A stretch of DNA of 64,000 nucleotides from Rhizobium leguminosarum (GTDB lineage: Bacteria; Pseudomonadota; Alphaproteobacteria; Rhizobiales; Rhizobiaceae), in assembly GCF_002953715.1 (NCBI RefSeq), contig NZ_CP025013.1, positions 620,001-684,000 of the forward strand, in the 5' to 3' direction. The translations under genes and the position numbers were made by a program. The notes below the pieces were generated by a model. The model was not told where the DNA came from, did no database searches, and saw only the letters and a program-made list of their open reading frames with translations. Shown in pieces: positions 16,690-25,389 of this stretch. Position 1 is the stretch's first letter; each line of letters begins with the position of its first letter.

Positions 16690-17847
16690 TTACCAAGCGA
16701 CTTCGTAGATCCTCGCGGCATCCGACAGCGACACCGTGCGCGGATTGTTGACCAGCAAGCGGATCTGTTCCATCGCACTTTCCGCTAGCAGGGGAAGCCC
16801 GTCCTTGGGAATTCCGACATCGCGCAGGCGTATGGGCAGGTTGAGGCGCACGGGCAGTATTGCCAATCCTTCGATGAAACCGGAAAGCCGTTCGGCCTGA
16901 CCGGCAGGCTCAAGGTGAGGAAAGAGGCAAGGTGCCAGTTCCGCATAGGCATCACCACACACCGTCGCGTTGAAGCGCAGGACATGCGGAAGGACCAGAC
17001 TATTGGAAAGGCCGTGCGCAACGTGATAGCGGCCACCGATCGGGTAGGCGAGAGCATGGACGGCAGCGACCGGCGAATTGGCAAAGGCCTGACCGGCCAA
17101 CATCGCGCCGAGCAGCATCGCCTGTCGGGCGGCCAGATCGGTTCCTTTCATCACGGCGATCTCGATATTTGCCCCGAGTAGCCGAAGAGCCTCCTTGGCA
17201 AGGGTCCGGGAAACCGGATTGTTGTTTTCACTCGCGGAGGTAAAGGCCTCGATGGCGTGCACCATGGCGTCAATCCCCGTTGCGGCCGTCACGGCCGGAG
17301 GAAGGCCGAGGGTCAACTCCGCATCGAGAAGTGCCGCATCCGGCAGTAGCACCGGCGATACGACGCCTTTTTTCTCGTATGCGCCCGTGGTGACAATGGA
17401 AATCGGTGTGACTTCGGAGCCGGTGCCTGCTGTTGTGGGCACCAGCACCAACGGCAAGCGCTGCCCGCTTACTTTGCCCACTCCATAGATATCCTCGAGT
17501 GCTTCGCCGCTTCTGCAGAGCAGAGCCACAAGTTTTGCCACATCGAGCGACGAGCCGCCGCCAATGCCAAGTACACCCGTGGCGCCGAAACCGATCGCCT
17601 CCGCCATAGCCGCATGAATGATGGCTTCCGGCGGATCGGCGACAACGCTGGTGAAGATCGATACTTCAGCGCCGCCGTCCGCAAGGCTTGCCAGGGCCGG
17701 CTGAACGAGCCCCGCTTTGACGACCCCTTCGTCCGAAATCACCATGACGCGGGGCCCAAGTCGGGTTTTCGTCAGCTCCGAAAGCCTCGCGATGCAGCCC
17801 GGTCCCGCGATGATCTGCGGGACGGTCGCGAATGTGAATGTGTACAT
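16690..17847 (-). CDS. iron-containing alcohol dehydrogenase
   Basis: Group III metal-dependent alcohol dehydrogenase of 385 residues, cytoplasmic and NAD(P)-linked. Motifs include the dinucleotide-binding GIGGGSSLDVAK, PTTAGTGSEVT, and the metal-site region AVHALAYPIGGRYHVAHGLSN containing the His ligands. Length is normal. It is the last gene of the amide/urea operon, 12 bases after the nitrilase-like gene. It may oxidise an alcohol or reduce an aldehyde formed in that pathway; this is inferred from context only. Confidence 0.92.
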   Translation of the reverse strand: MYTFTFATVPQIIAGPGCIARLSELTKTRLGPRVMVISDEGVVKAGLVQPALASLADGGAEVSIFTSVVADPPEAIIHAAMAEAIGFGATGVLGIGGGSSLDVAKLVALLCRSGEALEDIYGVGKVSGQRLPLVLVPTTAGTGSEVTPISIVTTGAYEKKGVVSPVLLPDAALLDAELTLGLPPAVTAATGIDAMVHAIEAFTSASENNNPVSRTLAKEALRLLGANIEIAVMKGTDLAARQAMLLGAMLAGQAFANSPVAAVHALAYPIGGRYHVAHGLSNSLVLPHVLRFNATVCGDAYAELAPCLFPHLEPAGQAERLSGFIEGLAILPVRLNLPIRLRDVGIPKDGLPLLAESAMEQIRLLVNNPRTVSLSDAARIYEVAW

Positions 17848-17859
17848 CTTGCCGGTCTC

Positions 17860-19599
17860 TCACTGATGCCATTTGACGAGTGGCTGATAGTGATGCGGCT
17901 GGCGCATGACGACAAGATCCTTTCGCCGGACGATGTTCGTCGGATACGGCGTATCGAGATTGGTGGTGTCGACGGCTGCCGCCGCAATCCCGTCCTCGTC
18001 CAGGATTGCCGATTCCTGGCGCGGAAAGGCAAAGGAATCCGGCCCGAATACCGCACTTTTGCCCAGGTATCCCCGCGCCGCATCCAAGACGTTGGCGAAG
18101 GCGAAATAGAGGTTGTTCTCGCCACCGCGCACGCGCAACGCATGCCAGTGATAGGGATCGGCGCCCTTGGGGATCGGATAGTTATGCGGAATTTTCGTGC
18201 CGTTGTGGCTGCCGGTGAAAGTGCCTGCTATGGCTGATGGGCAAGCGACCACGTCGCATCCCATCAGCGCGAGCGAACGGATGGCTTCCGGATAGAGCGC
18301 GTCATGGCCGATCGCCAGGCCGACGCGGCCGATGGCAAGATCGTAGACTTTCCATTCGTCACCGGCCGTCGCCCAGCTGTCGGCAATGCCGAGATGCGTC
18401 TTGCGATAGCTGCCCACGAGCCCCTCGGGGCCAGCGAGAACAGCGCTGTTGTAGACCTTGTCCCCGTCCTCTTCGGCAAATCCGGCGACAAGATAGAAAC
18501 CGAGCTTCATCGCCAGGCGAACGAAGGTCGATACCGTCAGGCCCGAGAGCGGTTCCGCCCGACCTTGCGGGGCCTCCAGTCCGGTCAGCGACAGTTCCGG
18601 GAAAACCAGAATATCCGGTGCTGTCGTTGCCTTCGCCTCGGCTGCCAGATCGGCGATGCGGGCGAGATTGTCGGCGACGACGGAGGTGGGGGCGAACTGG
18701 GCGACGGCGGCGCGGGATGCGCGTCCTCGCGGGATCGGCTGGTAGCCATAGAGACGGAAGTAATCGCCCGGATTCCAGGTGAAGCTGTTGGTCATCATGT
18801 TCATGTAGAGCTCGGGCCGGCGGGACTCAAACACTGGTTCGCACAGGACCTCGCGGCGGCGGGCAAGAGCGAGATCGATAGTGCCATAGGCGATCCCGTC
18901 GCCCGTATCGATGGATGCGGCGACCCTGCCGTCGGGATCGATCACGCAACTTCCGCCGGAAAACTGCACGGTTCTCTCCAGCCCCCAACGGTTGCTTTCG
19001 ATGACATAGCAGGCGTTTTCGAAGGCGCGATTGATCCAATAGGGGGCCGGCGTGCGCTCCTGCAGCCAGTTGGAAATATGGCAGATGATGTCGGCGCCCG
19101 CGAGAGCCTCCAGGCGCGCCGTCTCGAAGAAGTGCAGATCCATGCAGACCAGCATCGCGATCCGGCCGATCTCCGTTTCGAAGACCTCGTGGACGATGTC
19201 GCCGTTGGCGGCCCATTTCGGCTCCGCGATATAGGGATGCGATTTGCGATGCCGGCCAACGACGCCGTCTGGGCCGATGAGGACGGCGGTATTGTAATAG
19301 AGTTCGCTTGCCGGGTCGACTTCCGGCATGCCGACGACGATATAGCAGCGGTGTTTGCTGGCGATGGCCTGGAAAACATCCGTGGTCGGTCCGGGGATAG
19401 TCTCGACGAAAGGTTTCACCTCGGCCCTGTCGAACCAGCAATAGCCGGTCGTGCCCATTTCGGGAGTAACAATCAGGCGTGCACCTGCCTCCGCTGCCTC
19501 TTCGCAAAGGGCTGCCAGCCGGCTGATATTGCGCGCCTTTTCGAACATGGTCGGTTCGAACTGGATGGTGGCCGCGGTGTAGCTTTGTGTCGATGTCAT
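17860..19599 (-). CDS. tandem nitrilase-superfamily protein, second domain lacks catalytic Cys
   Basis: A 579-residue carbon-nitrogen hydrolase with two CN-hydrolase domains. Domain 1 (about 1-265) keeps the triad Glu47 (TPEM), Lys119 (HRKSHP) and Cys152 (LVCMDLHF). Domain 2 (about 290-575) keeps Glu335 (FPEL) and Lys400 (YRKTH), but the nucleophile position reads AIGHDALYPE, with Gly431 where Cys belongs, so it should be inactive and perhaps regulatory or structural. The start is the ATG at 19599; one at 19611 is possible. Placed after an amide/urea-type transporter, it probably hydrolyses an amide, carbamoyl compound or nitrile. Confidence 0.88.
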   Translation of the reverse strand: MTSTQSYTAATIQFEPTMFEKARNISRLAALCEEAAEAGARLIVTPEMGTTGYCWFDRAEVKPFVETIPGPTTDVFQAIASKHRCYIVVGMPEVDPASELYYNTAVLIGPDGVVGRHRKSHPYIAEPKWAANGDIVHEVFETEIGRIAMLVCMDLHFFETARLEALAGADIICHISNWLQERTPAPYWINRAFENACYVIESNRWGLERTVQFSGGSCVIDPDGRVAASIDTGDGIAYGTIDLALARRREVLCEPVFESRRPELYMNMMTNSFTWNPGDYFRLYGYQPIPRGRASRAAVAQFAPTSVVADNLARIADLAAEAKATTAPDILVFPELSLTGLEAPQGRAEPLSGLTVSTFVRLAMKLGFYLVAGFAEEDGDKVYNSAVLAGPEGLVGSYRKTHLGIADSWATAGDEWKVYDLAIGRVGLAIGHDALYPEAIRSLALMGCDVVACPSAIAGTFTGSHNGTKIPHNYPIPKGADPYHWHALRVRGGENNLYFAFANVLDAARGYLGKSAVFGPDSFAFPRQESAILDEDGIAAAAVDTTNLDTPYPTNIVRRKDLVVMRQPHHYQPLVKWHQ

Positions 19600-19639
19600 G
19601 GTTGTTCCCATTGTCTCTATGAAAGGATATCGGTCTGTT

Positions 19640-20335
19640 TCAGACAGCCATATGCCGATGAACAAGCGCGTCGGAGAGCGTGTCGATGGCGCCGGCCGCG
19701 ACCACGCCTCCCTTCTCCAGCATTGCGAACTGGTGAGACGCGTGCCGCGCAAATGCGACGTTCTGCTCAACGAGGATGATCGTCATGCCGATCTCGCGAT
19801 TGAGCCGGATGATGATTTTTTCGATCTCCTCGACGATGGATGGCTGAATGCCTTCGTTCGGTTCGTCGAGAAGAAGCACCTTGGGGTTGGCGGCCAGCGC
19901 GCGGGCGATGGCGAGCTGCTGCTGCTGGCCGCCCGAAAGCACGCCGCCCGGCCGATCGAGATTGGCCATCATGTACGGAAAAAGCTCTGGCACCAGCGCA
20001 GGAATCTCGCGTTTGCCATCGGAGCGGGCAAAGGCGCCCATCAGGATATTCTCGCGGATGGTAAAATCGGGAATGATCTCCCTGCCCTGGGGGACGTAGG
20101 CAATACCGGCCCTTGCCCTTTCATGCGTTGGGGACGCGGCCATGTCCTTTCCTTGCAGACGCATCTCGCCCGTCATGCGGTCGGTCAATGCCATCAGGGT
20201 TTTCAACAGGGTCGTCTTGCCGGTGCCGTTGCGGCCGAGAATGCTCGTCACCTTGCCGGCCGGAATCTCGAGCGTGACGCCGTGCAGGATATGGCTGCGG
20301 CCGTAATAGCTGTGCACGTCTTTCAACGACAGCAT
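19640..20335 (-). CDS. urtE: UrtE-type ABC transporter ATP-binding protein
   Basis: One of two ATPases of a branched-chain-amino-acid-family importer of the urea/short-amide type; 231 residues. Walker A GRNGTGKTT, signature LSGGQQQQ, Walker B VLLLDEP and the UrtE-like DEPNEGIQPSIVEEI segment are clear. The start overlaps the UrtD stop by one base. The order UrtABCDE is complete and follows amiC and amiR, so the symbol reflects the subunit family; the actual substrate may be an amide rather than urea. Confidence 0.92.
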   Translation of the reverse strand: MLSLKDVHSYYGRSHILHGVTLEIPAGKVTSILGRNGTGKTTLLKTLMALTDRMTGEMRLQGKDMAASPTHERARAGIAYVPQGREIIPDFTIRENILMGAFARSDGKREIPALVPELFPYMMANLDRPGGVLSGGQQQQLAIARALAANPKVLLLDEPNEGIQPSIVEEIEKIIIRLNREIGMTIILVEQNVAFARHASHQFAMLEKGGVVAAGAIDTLSDALVHRHMAV

Positions 20336-21084
20336 CAGGATATTCCTTTCGAACCGAGATAGGCTTCACGGACTTTCGGATTGCGCTCGATATCTTCGAC
20401 GCTTCCTTCCGCCAGAACCTCTCCGAGATGGAGAACGGTGATGCGCTCGGCGATTTCGCGAACGAACCCCATGTCGTGTTCGACGACGAGAATCGTATGG
20501 CGACCTTTGAGATTGTTGATGATCTGGGCCGTCTTGCGGGTTTCCGCCTGGGTCATCCCGGCTGTTGGCTCGTCGAGCAGAACCACCTTGGGATCCTGAA
20601 CGATGAGCATGCCGAGCTCCAGCCACTGTGTCTGGCCGTGGCTCAAATAGGCGGCCGTCATGCCGTGCTCGGCATCGAGGCCGATGAGGGCAAGGACGTC
20701 GTCGACGCGGTTTGCCTCCGCTCGTGAGAAGCCGAAGCGAAGATTGGCGAGCACCGAAGGATTGCGGCAATTGGCGACCTCGAGATTCTGCCGCACGGTA
20801 AGGTCGCGAAAGACGCTGGGGATCTGGAATTTCCGGCCTATGCCGGCGCGTGCGATGCGGTGTTCGGGCCAGTTGGTGATGTCGGTGTCGTAAACGAAGA
20901 CCTTGCCCTGCGTACTGTGGGTCTTGCCGCTGACCAGATCCATCAAGGTCGTCTTGCCGGCGCCGTTTGCGCCAAGCAGCACACGAAGCTCGCCGTCGAA
21001 GACGGTGATGCTGACGTTGTTGACGGCGCGGAAGCCGCCGAAATCGACGCTGAGACCATCGATGGTCAATGCGATGGCGGTCAT
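20335..21084 (-). CDS. urtD: UrtD-type ABC transporter ATP-binding protein
   Basis: Second ATPase of the importer, 249 residues. Walker A GANGAGKTT is followed by the UrtD-specific variant signature LSHGQTQWLELGM in place of LSGGQ, then VVLLDEPTAGMT. The ATG at 21084 lies one base past the UrtC stop region, in a TATGA-like coupled arrangement; the frame extends upstream inside urtC but without homology. The C-terminus VREAYLGSKG is typical of LivG/UrtD proteins. Confidence 0.93.
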   Translation of the reverse strand: MTAIALTIDGLSVDFGGFRAVNNVSITVFDGELRVLLGANGAGKTTLMDLVSGKTHSTQGKVFVYDTDITNWPEHRIARAGIGRKFQIPSVFRDLTVRQNLEVANCRNPSVLANLRFGFSRAEANRVDDVLALIGLDAEHGMTAAYLSHGQTQWLELGMLIVQDPKVVLLDEPTAGMTQAETRKTAQIINNLKGRHTILVVEHDMGFVREIAERITVLHLGEVLAEGSVEDIERNPKVREAYLGSKGIS

Positions 21085-21085
21085 A

Positions 21086-22225
21086 TCACAATGCCTCGCT
21101 TTGTTGCTGCAACGATGAAGATGCGGCGCCTGGTTTGAGCCGGCGGATAAACTGCCGCAGCACATCATGCGCAAGGCCGCCGAGGCCACGCGGCATGAAC
21201 AGAACGACCAGCACGAAGATGAGACCGATGATCGCTTTCCACGCCTCGACCAGCGCTTCGGTTTCGCTGACCTCAGCCTCGATCATGTTGATCAGGATCG
21301 CGCCGATGCAGGCGCCAAGCAGGGAGGAGCGGCCGCCGACGGCAGCCCACACCACCATCGTCACGGAAAAGGACAGGTCCATGAACGTCGGAGACGCAAA
21401 CTCTGCGACGACCACGTAGAGCATGCCGGCAACGCCGGCGATCCCCGCCGAAATCACGAAGAAGAACACCTGGTAGAGCGAGACATCGAAGCCGAGATAG
21501 CGGGCGCGCACATGATCGTCGCGGATCGCCTGCAGGATCATGCCCGCGCGGGTTTCAACGATGAGACGGGCACCGATGAGCGTCAGCGACAGGCATGCTG
21601 CACACAGATAATAGGTCGCCCGGCTATAGGGATCGAATTCGATGCCGCCGATCGTCAGCCAGCCAAGATCGGTCAGGCCGTTGAACCCGTTTGTCACCGG
21701 TTGCGCATCGACCATGACGAGACGGACAAGCAGAACGAGCGCCAGCGTGATGATCGAGACGAAAACACCGGAAATGCGCTTGCGGAAAACCAGCATGCCG
21801 AGTGCACCGGCAATCACCACCGGAAGCGCGATGCCGAGCACAAGCCCCACCGACTGGCTTTGAAACGGAAGCCAGAGGAAGGAGCCCTTGTTGATGCAGC
21901 AAAGCTCCGTCGGCGCGCCGGGCTCGGCATTCCAGAGCATGAAATCAGGAACCGGCTTGTCGGAGCCCTGTTGGAGACTGGTCAGGCTCGACAGCTTCAG
22001 CGACATGGCCAGCATGTATGCGCCGAGACCGAAAAACAGTCCCTGGCCGAGATTGAGAATACCGGCATATCCCCATGTGAGCGCGATGGCGACGCCCAGC
22101 ATGCCGTAGACCAGGTATTTCGAAATGCGGTTCAGCCAGAATTCGTCGCCAAAAACGGGCGCTGCAAAAATCACAGCGATGAAGAGGACATAGGCGGCGA
22201 CCTGGAATTTCCGTTCAATGCTCAT
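21086..22225 (-). CDS. urtC: UrtC-type ABC transporter permease
   Basis: LivM-family inner-membrane permease of 379 residues with about ten hydrophobic segments. It shows the family patterns WGYAGILNLGQGLFFGLGAY near residue 52 and AIRDDHVRARYLGFDVSLYQ in the cytoplasmic coupling region. The start MSIERKF at 22225 has no overlap with urtB, whose stop lies at 22227-22229. Forms the membrane channel with UrtB. Confidence 0.93.
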   Translation of the reverse strand: MSIERKFQVAAYVLFIAVIFAAPVFGDEFWLNRISKYLVYGMLGVAIALTWGYAGILNLGQGLFFGLGAYMLAMSLKLSSLTSLQQGSDKPVPDFMLWNAEPGAPTELCCINKGSFLWLPFQSQSVGLVLGIALPVVIAGALGMLVFRKRISGVFVSIITLALVLLVRLVMVDAQPVTNGFNGLTDLGWLTIGGIEFDPYSRATYYLCAACLSLTLIGARLIVETRAGMILQAIRDDHVRARYLGFDVSLYQVFFFVISAGIAGVAGMLYVVVAEFASPTFMDLSFSVTMVVWAAVGGRSSLLGACIGAILINMIEAEVSETEALVEAWKAIIGLIFVLVVLFMPRGLGGLAHDVLRQFIRRLKPGAASSSLQQQSEAL

Positions 22226-22226
22226 C

Positions 22227-23120
22227 TCAGCGCCCCTTGAACGAGAACAGCCCGCTGGGCTTGACGAGAATGACGAGAATGACGACCCCGAACACGACGG
22301 CACGCGCCAGGATGTCGTTGGTGCCGATGGCTACCAGCGCATTGATCTCGCCGAGCAGCCCTGACGACAGGATGGTGCCGAAAAGGCTGCCGACCCCGCC
22401 GGTGACGACGACCATGAAGCCGTCGACGACCATCGTCGTGCCCATGTCGGGAAAGACCGTCTTGAAGCCGGACATCATGACGCCGGCGACGCCGGCAAGG
22501 CCGGAACCGAAAGCAAATGTCATGGCGTTGACGCGTTTCACGTCGATGCCGCAGGCTGCCGCCATTTTCGGGTTCCGGATGATGGCGCGAACCTGCATGC
22601 CGGCCGCCGTCCGGTAGAGAATGAACCATGTCGCCAGTGTCAGCGCCACGGTAACGGCAATGATGAAGGTGCGGTAGGCGTTGATGTCAGCGCCGGCGAG
22701 CCTGAACGTGCCCTGCAGGTAGGCAGGCACCGCGACGTTCTGCAGGCCTGCCCCAAGACCTTCGACATGAATGCCGAAAAAGGACAGGCCGAATTCGAGC
22801 CGCACGGCCTGCTGCAGGAGGATGGCGATCCCCCAGGTGGCGAGAAGCGTGTCCAGCAGACGGCCATAAAGCCGCCGGACGACCACCCGCTCGATCAGCA
22901 GGCCGAGCAGGGCCGTCACGACGAAGGCCAGCGGGATCGCAAGCAGAAGGCTTGCTTTCAGCCAGATGCCGGAGAGGACGGCGACATAGGCGCCGATCAT
23001 GACCATCTCGCCATGGGCCATGTTGATGACGCCCATGGCGCCGTAGGTGATGGCAAGGCCGAGCGCCACCAAAAGAAGGATCGAGCCGAGACTGAGGCCG
23101 ATAAAGAGAATGTCGAGCAT
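22227..23120 (-). CDS. urtB: UrtB-type ABC transporter permease
   Basis: LivH-family permease of 297 residues. The N-terminus MLDILFIGLSLGSILLLVAL and the motif GVINMAHGEMVMIGAY are conserved in the UrtB group, and IIRNPKMAAACGIDVKRVN marks the coupling loop. The frame is open upstream to 23339, but the ATG at 23120 with a GGTGG site gives the canonical start. It is separated from urtA by 151 bases holding a perfect hairpin that may limit expression relative to the binding protein. Confidence 0.92.
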   Translation of the reverse strand: MLDILFIGLSLGSILLLVALGLAITYGAMGVINMAHGEMVMIGAYVAVLSGIWLKASLLLAIPLAFVVTALLGLLIERVVVRRLYGRLLDTLLATWGIAILLQQAVRLEFGLSFFGIHVEGLGAGLQNVAVPAYLQGTFRLAGADINAYRTFIIAVTVALTLATWFILYRTAAGMQVRAIIRNPKMAAACGIDVKRVNAMTFAFGSGLAGVAGVMMSGFKTVFPDMGTTMVVDGFMVVVTGGVGSLFGTILSSGLLGEINALVAIGTNDILARAVVFGVVILVILVKPSGLFSFKGR

Positions 23121-23233
23121 AACGCCACCGTTCGTGAGAAGGGCGGGCCGAACTCTGCTGCGCCTTGGCCATCCTGAAGCCAGGATGACAGCTCGCGGAA
23201 GAAGAGGGGAGGCCCGCCTTAACGAGACATGAT

Positions 23234-23255
23234 CCCGCCATCCATAGATGGCGGG
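23234..23255 (-). promoter_or_regulatory. intercistronic hairpin between urtA and urtB
   Basis: Perfect nine-base stem CCCGCCATC / GATGGCGGG with a CATA loop, 17 bases after the urtA stop and not followed by a T-run. Such structures often protect the upstream mRNA for an abundant binding protein from 3' decay and reduce downstream expression. Function is inferred from position. Confidence 0.6.
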
Positions 23256-23271
23256 ACGACGCGGGGAGGGG

Positions 23272-24522
23272 TCAGCCCTTGAGCTTTGCGGCGTCGAGAC
23301 CGTTGCTGGTGCAGAAAAGATTGCTCTCCGTCTCGCCATAGGCCGAATAGGGCAGGGGCTTGATCGGCGCCGGGTAGGCGTTCACCACCTTGCTCTGGCC
23401 GTCCGCCTGCCATTGCCCGATGCGCGGCGTCAGCCAGCAATGCAGGTTGTCGGGGTCGGTGGTCACCTTGCCGCCGGGTGCTTCGTATGTCTGGCCGCGA
23501 ATGCCGGACCTGATCGCATCAGCCGAAAGATCTCCGGATTTTTCGACGGCCTGTTTCCACAGGAAGACCTGGAAATAAGCAGCTTCGAGAGAGTGGTAAG
23601 TCACGGCCTTCGGATCGTTGACGAACGTCCTGAAGCGATCGATGAAGCTCTTGTTCGCCGGTGTGTCGATCGACATGAAATAGGGGAAGGAAGTGTAGCT
23701 TCCGGCCGCATATTCGGCGCCCATCGCCGCGATCTCGATTTCGGAGGTGACCGTCGCGCAGATCGGCAGAACCTCCTGCGAGAGCCCCTGGTTCTTGAAC
23801 TCGCGGTAGAAGGCGATGATGGAGTCGCCGACCACGTTGGACAGAACCACGTCGGCGCCGGATTCCTTGATCTTGCTGACCATGACGGCCCATTCCGAAT
23901 GGCCAAGTTCCAGATATTCGTCCGCTACCCACTCGGCGCCGGCTGCCTCGATCAGCTTCTTGGAAACCTTGGCCATTTCGCGCGGATAGACATAGTTCGA
24001 GCCGACGATGAAGAATTTTTTCTTGCCCAGTTTCTCGACGATCCAGGGAATGTAGTTGGAGAGCTGCTGGTTCGGAACGGCGCCCGAATAGATGACGTTG
24101 CGTGAGCACTCGAAGCCTTCGTAGTGCGTCTGGTAGAAGAGCATCGCGCCGCGTCGCTCGAAGATCGGCAGCACGGCCTTGCGGCTGGCAGACGTGTGGC
24201 AGCCGAAGACGGTGGAAATCTTGTCCTTGAGGATCAGCTTCGAAGCTTTTTCGCTGAAGGTCTTCGGATCGGAAGCCCCGTCTTCGACGACCACCTCGAC
24301 CTGGCGGCCGAGAACGCCGCCGGTCGCGTTGATTTCGGCCACCGCCATCATGACACCGTTGGCCAGAAGCTTCTCGGCGACAGAAAGCCCGCCCGTCTGG
24401 GAGTAGAGCGCGCCGACCTTGATGGCATCGGCAGCAAAGGCCCGGCTTCCCAGAGCCGGCAGGGCGAGTGCGGCGGAAGCGGTGGCTGCGGTTTTCAGAA
24501 ATTCACGTCTGTTGAACACCAT
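23272..24522 (-). CDS. urtA: UrtA-type ABC transporter substrate-binding protein (amide/urea)
   Basis: Periplasmic binding protein of 416 residues. The N-terminus MVFNRREFLKTAATASAALA with RSRAFAADA is a twin-arginine-like signal. The mature chain has the UrtA/FmdD/AmiC fold: IKVGALYSQTGGLS, GGVLGRQVEVVVEDG, VFGCHTSASRKAVLP, and FFIVGSNYVYPREM. The ATG at 24522 follows GGGGA. It is preceded by a leader with a strong intrinsic terminator (24635-24661). It shares large parts with the cytoplasmic AmiC-like sensor upstream, so both probably recognise the same amide-type ligand. Confidence 0.93.
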   Translation of the reverse strand: MVFNRREFLKTAATASAALALPALGSRAFAADAIKVGALYSQTGGLSVAEKLLANGVMMAVAEINATGGVLGRQVEVVVEDGASDPKTFSEKASKLILKDKISTVFGCHTSASRKAVLPIFERRGAMLFYQTHYEGFECSRNVIYSGAVPNQQLSNYIPWIVEKLGKKKFFIVGSNYVYPREMAKVSKKLIEAAGAEWVADEYLELGHSEWAVMVSKIKESGADVVLSNVVGDSIIAFYREFKNQGLSQEVLPICATVTSEIEIAAMGAEYAAGSYTSFPYFMSIDTPANKSFIDRFRTFVNDPKAVTYHSLEAAYFQVFLWKQAVEKSGDLSADAIRSGIRGQTYEAPGGKVTTDPDNLHCWLTPRIGQWQADGQSKVVNAYPAPIKPLPYSAYGETESNLFCTSNGLDAAKLKG

Positions 24523-24628
24523 CTTGGTTCCCCTTTTTTTGATTGGCGCACGCGGCATTGCCCGCCGAACGGCGAGGCTTTCATGCCGAAAAATGGATAG
24601 AGGACTGACGTCACTGTCAGCAGACAAC

Positions 24629-24661
24629 AAAAAACCCGCGAGGCTTGTCACAGCCTGCGGG
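24629..24661 (-). terminator. leader terminator upstream of urtA, probable AmiR antitermination target
   Basis: Read on the minus strand this is a ten-pair stem (CCCGCAGGCT against AGCC-T-CGCGGG, one bulged C) with six-base loop GTGACA and a run of six T. It lies between amiR and urtA, about 110 bases before the urtA ATG, so it would stop transcription before the transporter genes unless overridden. An ANTAR-type antiterminator is encoded immediately upstream. Confidence 0.8.
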
Positions 24662-24704
24662 CATCCTTGCCATCACCGCATCACGGCTGCGCCGCGTGCA
24701 ACAG

Positions 24705-24739
24705 CGACACATGGCTTCGTCAAACGAAGGGATGTGTCG
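24705..24739 (-). promoter_or_regulatory. leader hairpin upstream of the urtA terminator
   Basis: Two nested stems: outer CGACACAT / ATGTGTCG and inner CTTCG / CGAAG with a five-base loop (TTTGA in the transcript). It precedes the terminator by about 43 bases, matching the general hairpin-then-terminator layout of ANTAR target leaders. The loop is not the textbook A1-G4 hexaloop, so direct AmiR binding is only a possibility. Confidence 0.45.
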
Positions 24740-24768
24740 GAGGTGTTTTGTTCGAAACACGTGAAAAA

Positions 24769-25377
24769 CTAATCATGTTTTTGCGACGGGCGCAAGAGCT
24801 GTTCGGCGCTGATAATCGAATTGGCAATTTCATCGATCGGCACGCGCCGAGCCATCGCCTGCTCGCGCATTTCACGATACGCCTCATTCTCGCTGGTGCC
24901 GCGATTGGCCATCAGAATGGCTTTGGCCCGGGCAAGTTTCTGGTCTCCCAGTACCTTGCGCTTGTATTTGCGCGCTTCCTTGACCAGCTTTTGCCGCTCC
25001 AGCCAGAGGTTGCGGGCGATGGCGAGATTGGTCAGCAGACCAAAGGGTTTGATCGGTCTCTCGACGATGGCGAGTGCTCCGCTTTCCAGAACGATCTGCA
25101 ACGTCGAGGGGTTTTCGTAACCGACGATGGCAAGCATTGTCGGGGCAGGATTGGGGAAAGACTTCAGCAGGCGTTCGATTTCCGGTCGCGCCTCATCTTC
25201 CATCGCAAGGAAGACGACATCCGTGCCGTGCGGCAACTCGGCTGGCACTGGCCAGAGGCAACTAACCGTACAACCGATACGGCGCAGGTGATCCACCAGA
25301 AACTCCCCTTCGGATGTCCAGGGATGGATGACCAGAACCTTAAGATCCCGCAAATCTCTGAGAAGGGCGAAAGACAT
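24769..25377 (-). CDS. amiR: AmiR/NasT-type ANTAR antiterminator
   Basis: RNA-binding regulator of 202 residues. The N-terminal domain is a pseudo-receiver (VLVIHPWTSEGEFLVDHLRRIG); the phosphoacceptor region lacks the normal Asp pair, as in AmiR. A coiled helix follows (about 125-150), then the C-terminal ANTAR domain ARAKAILMANRGTSENEAYR with EMREQAMARRVPIDEIA. In Pseudomonas the ligand-free AmiC binds AmiR and blocks it; amide releases AmiR, which then prevents termination in the leader. Here amiC lies just upstream and terminator leaders flank the pair, so the same logic applies. Confidence 0.92.
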   Translation of the reverse strand: MSFALLRDLRDLKVLVIHPWTSEGEFLVDHLRRIGCTVSCLWPVPAELPHGTDVVFLAMEDEARPEIERLLKSFPNPAPTMLAIVGYENPSTLQIVLESGALAIVERPIKPFGLLTNLAIARNLWLERQKLVKEARKYKRKVLGDQKLARAKAILMANRGTSENEAYREMREQAMARRVPIDEIANSIISAEQLLRPSQKHD

Positions 25378-25389
25378 CGTCGCTCCTTC

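Noticed and set aside
18304..19779. 491-codon plus-strand open frame
   Set aside because: Shadow of the tandem nitrilase gene; composition is atypical and no motif is present.
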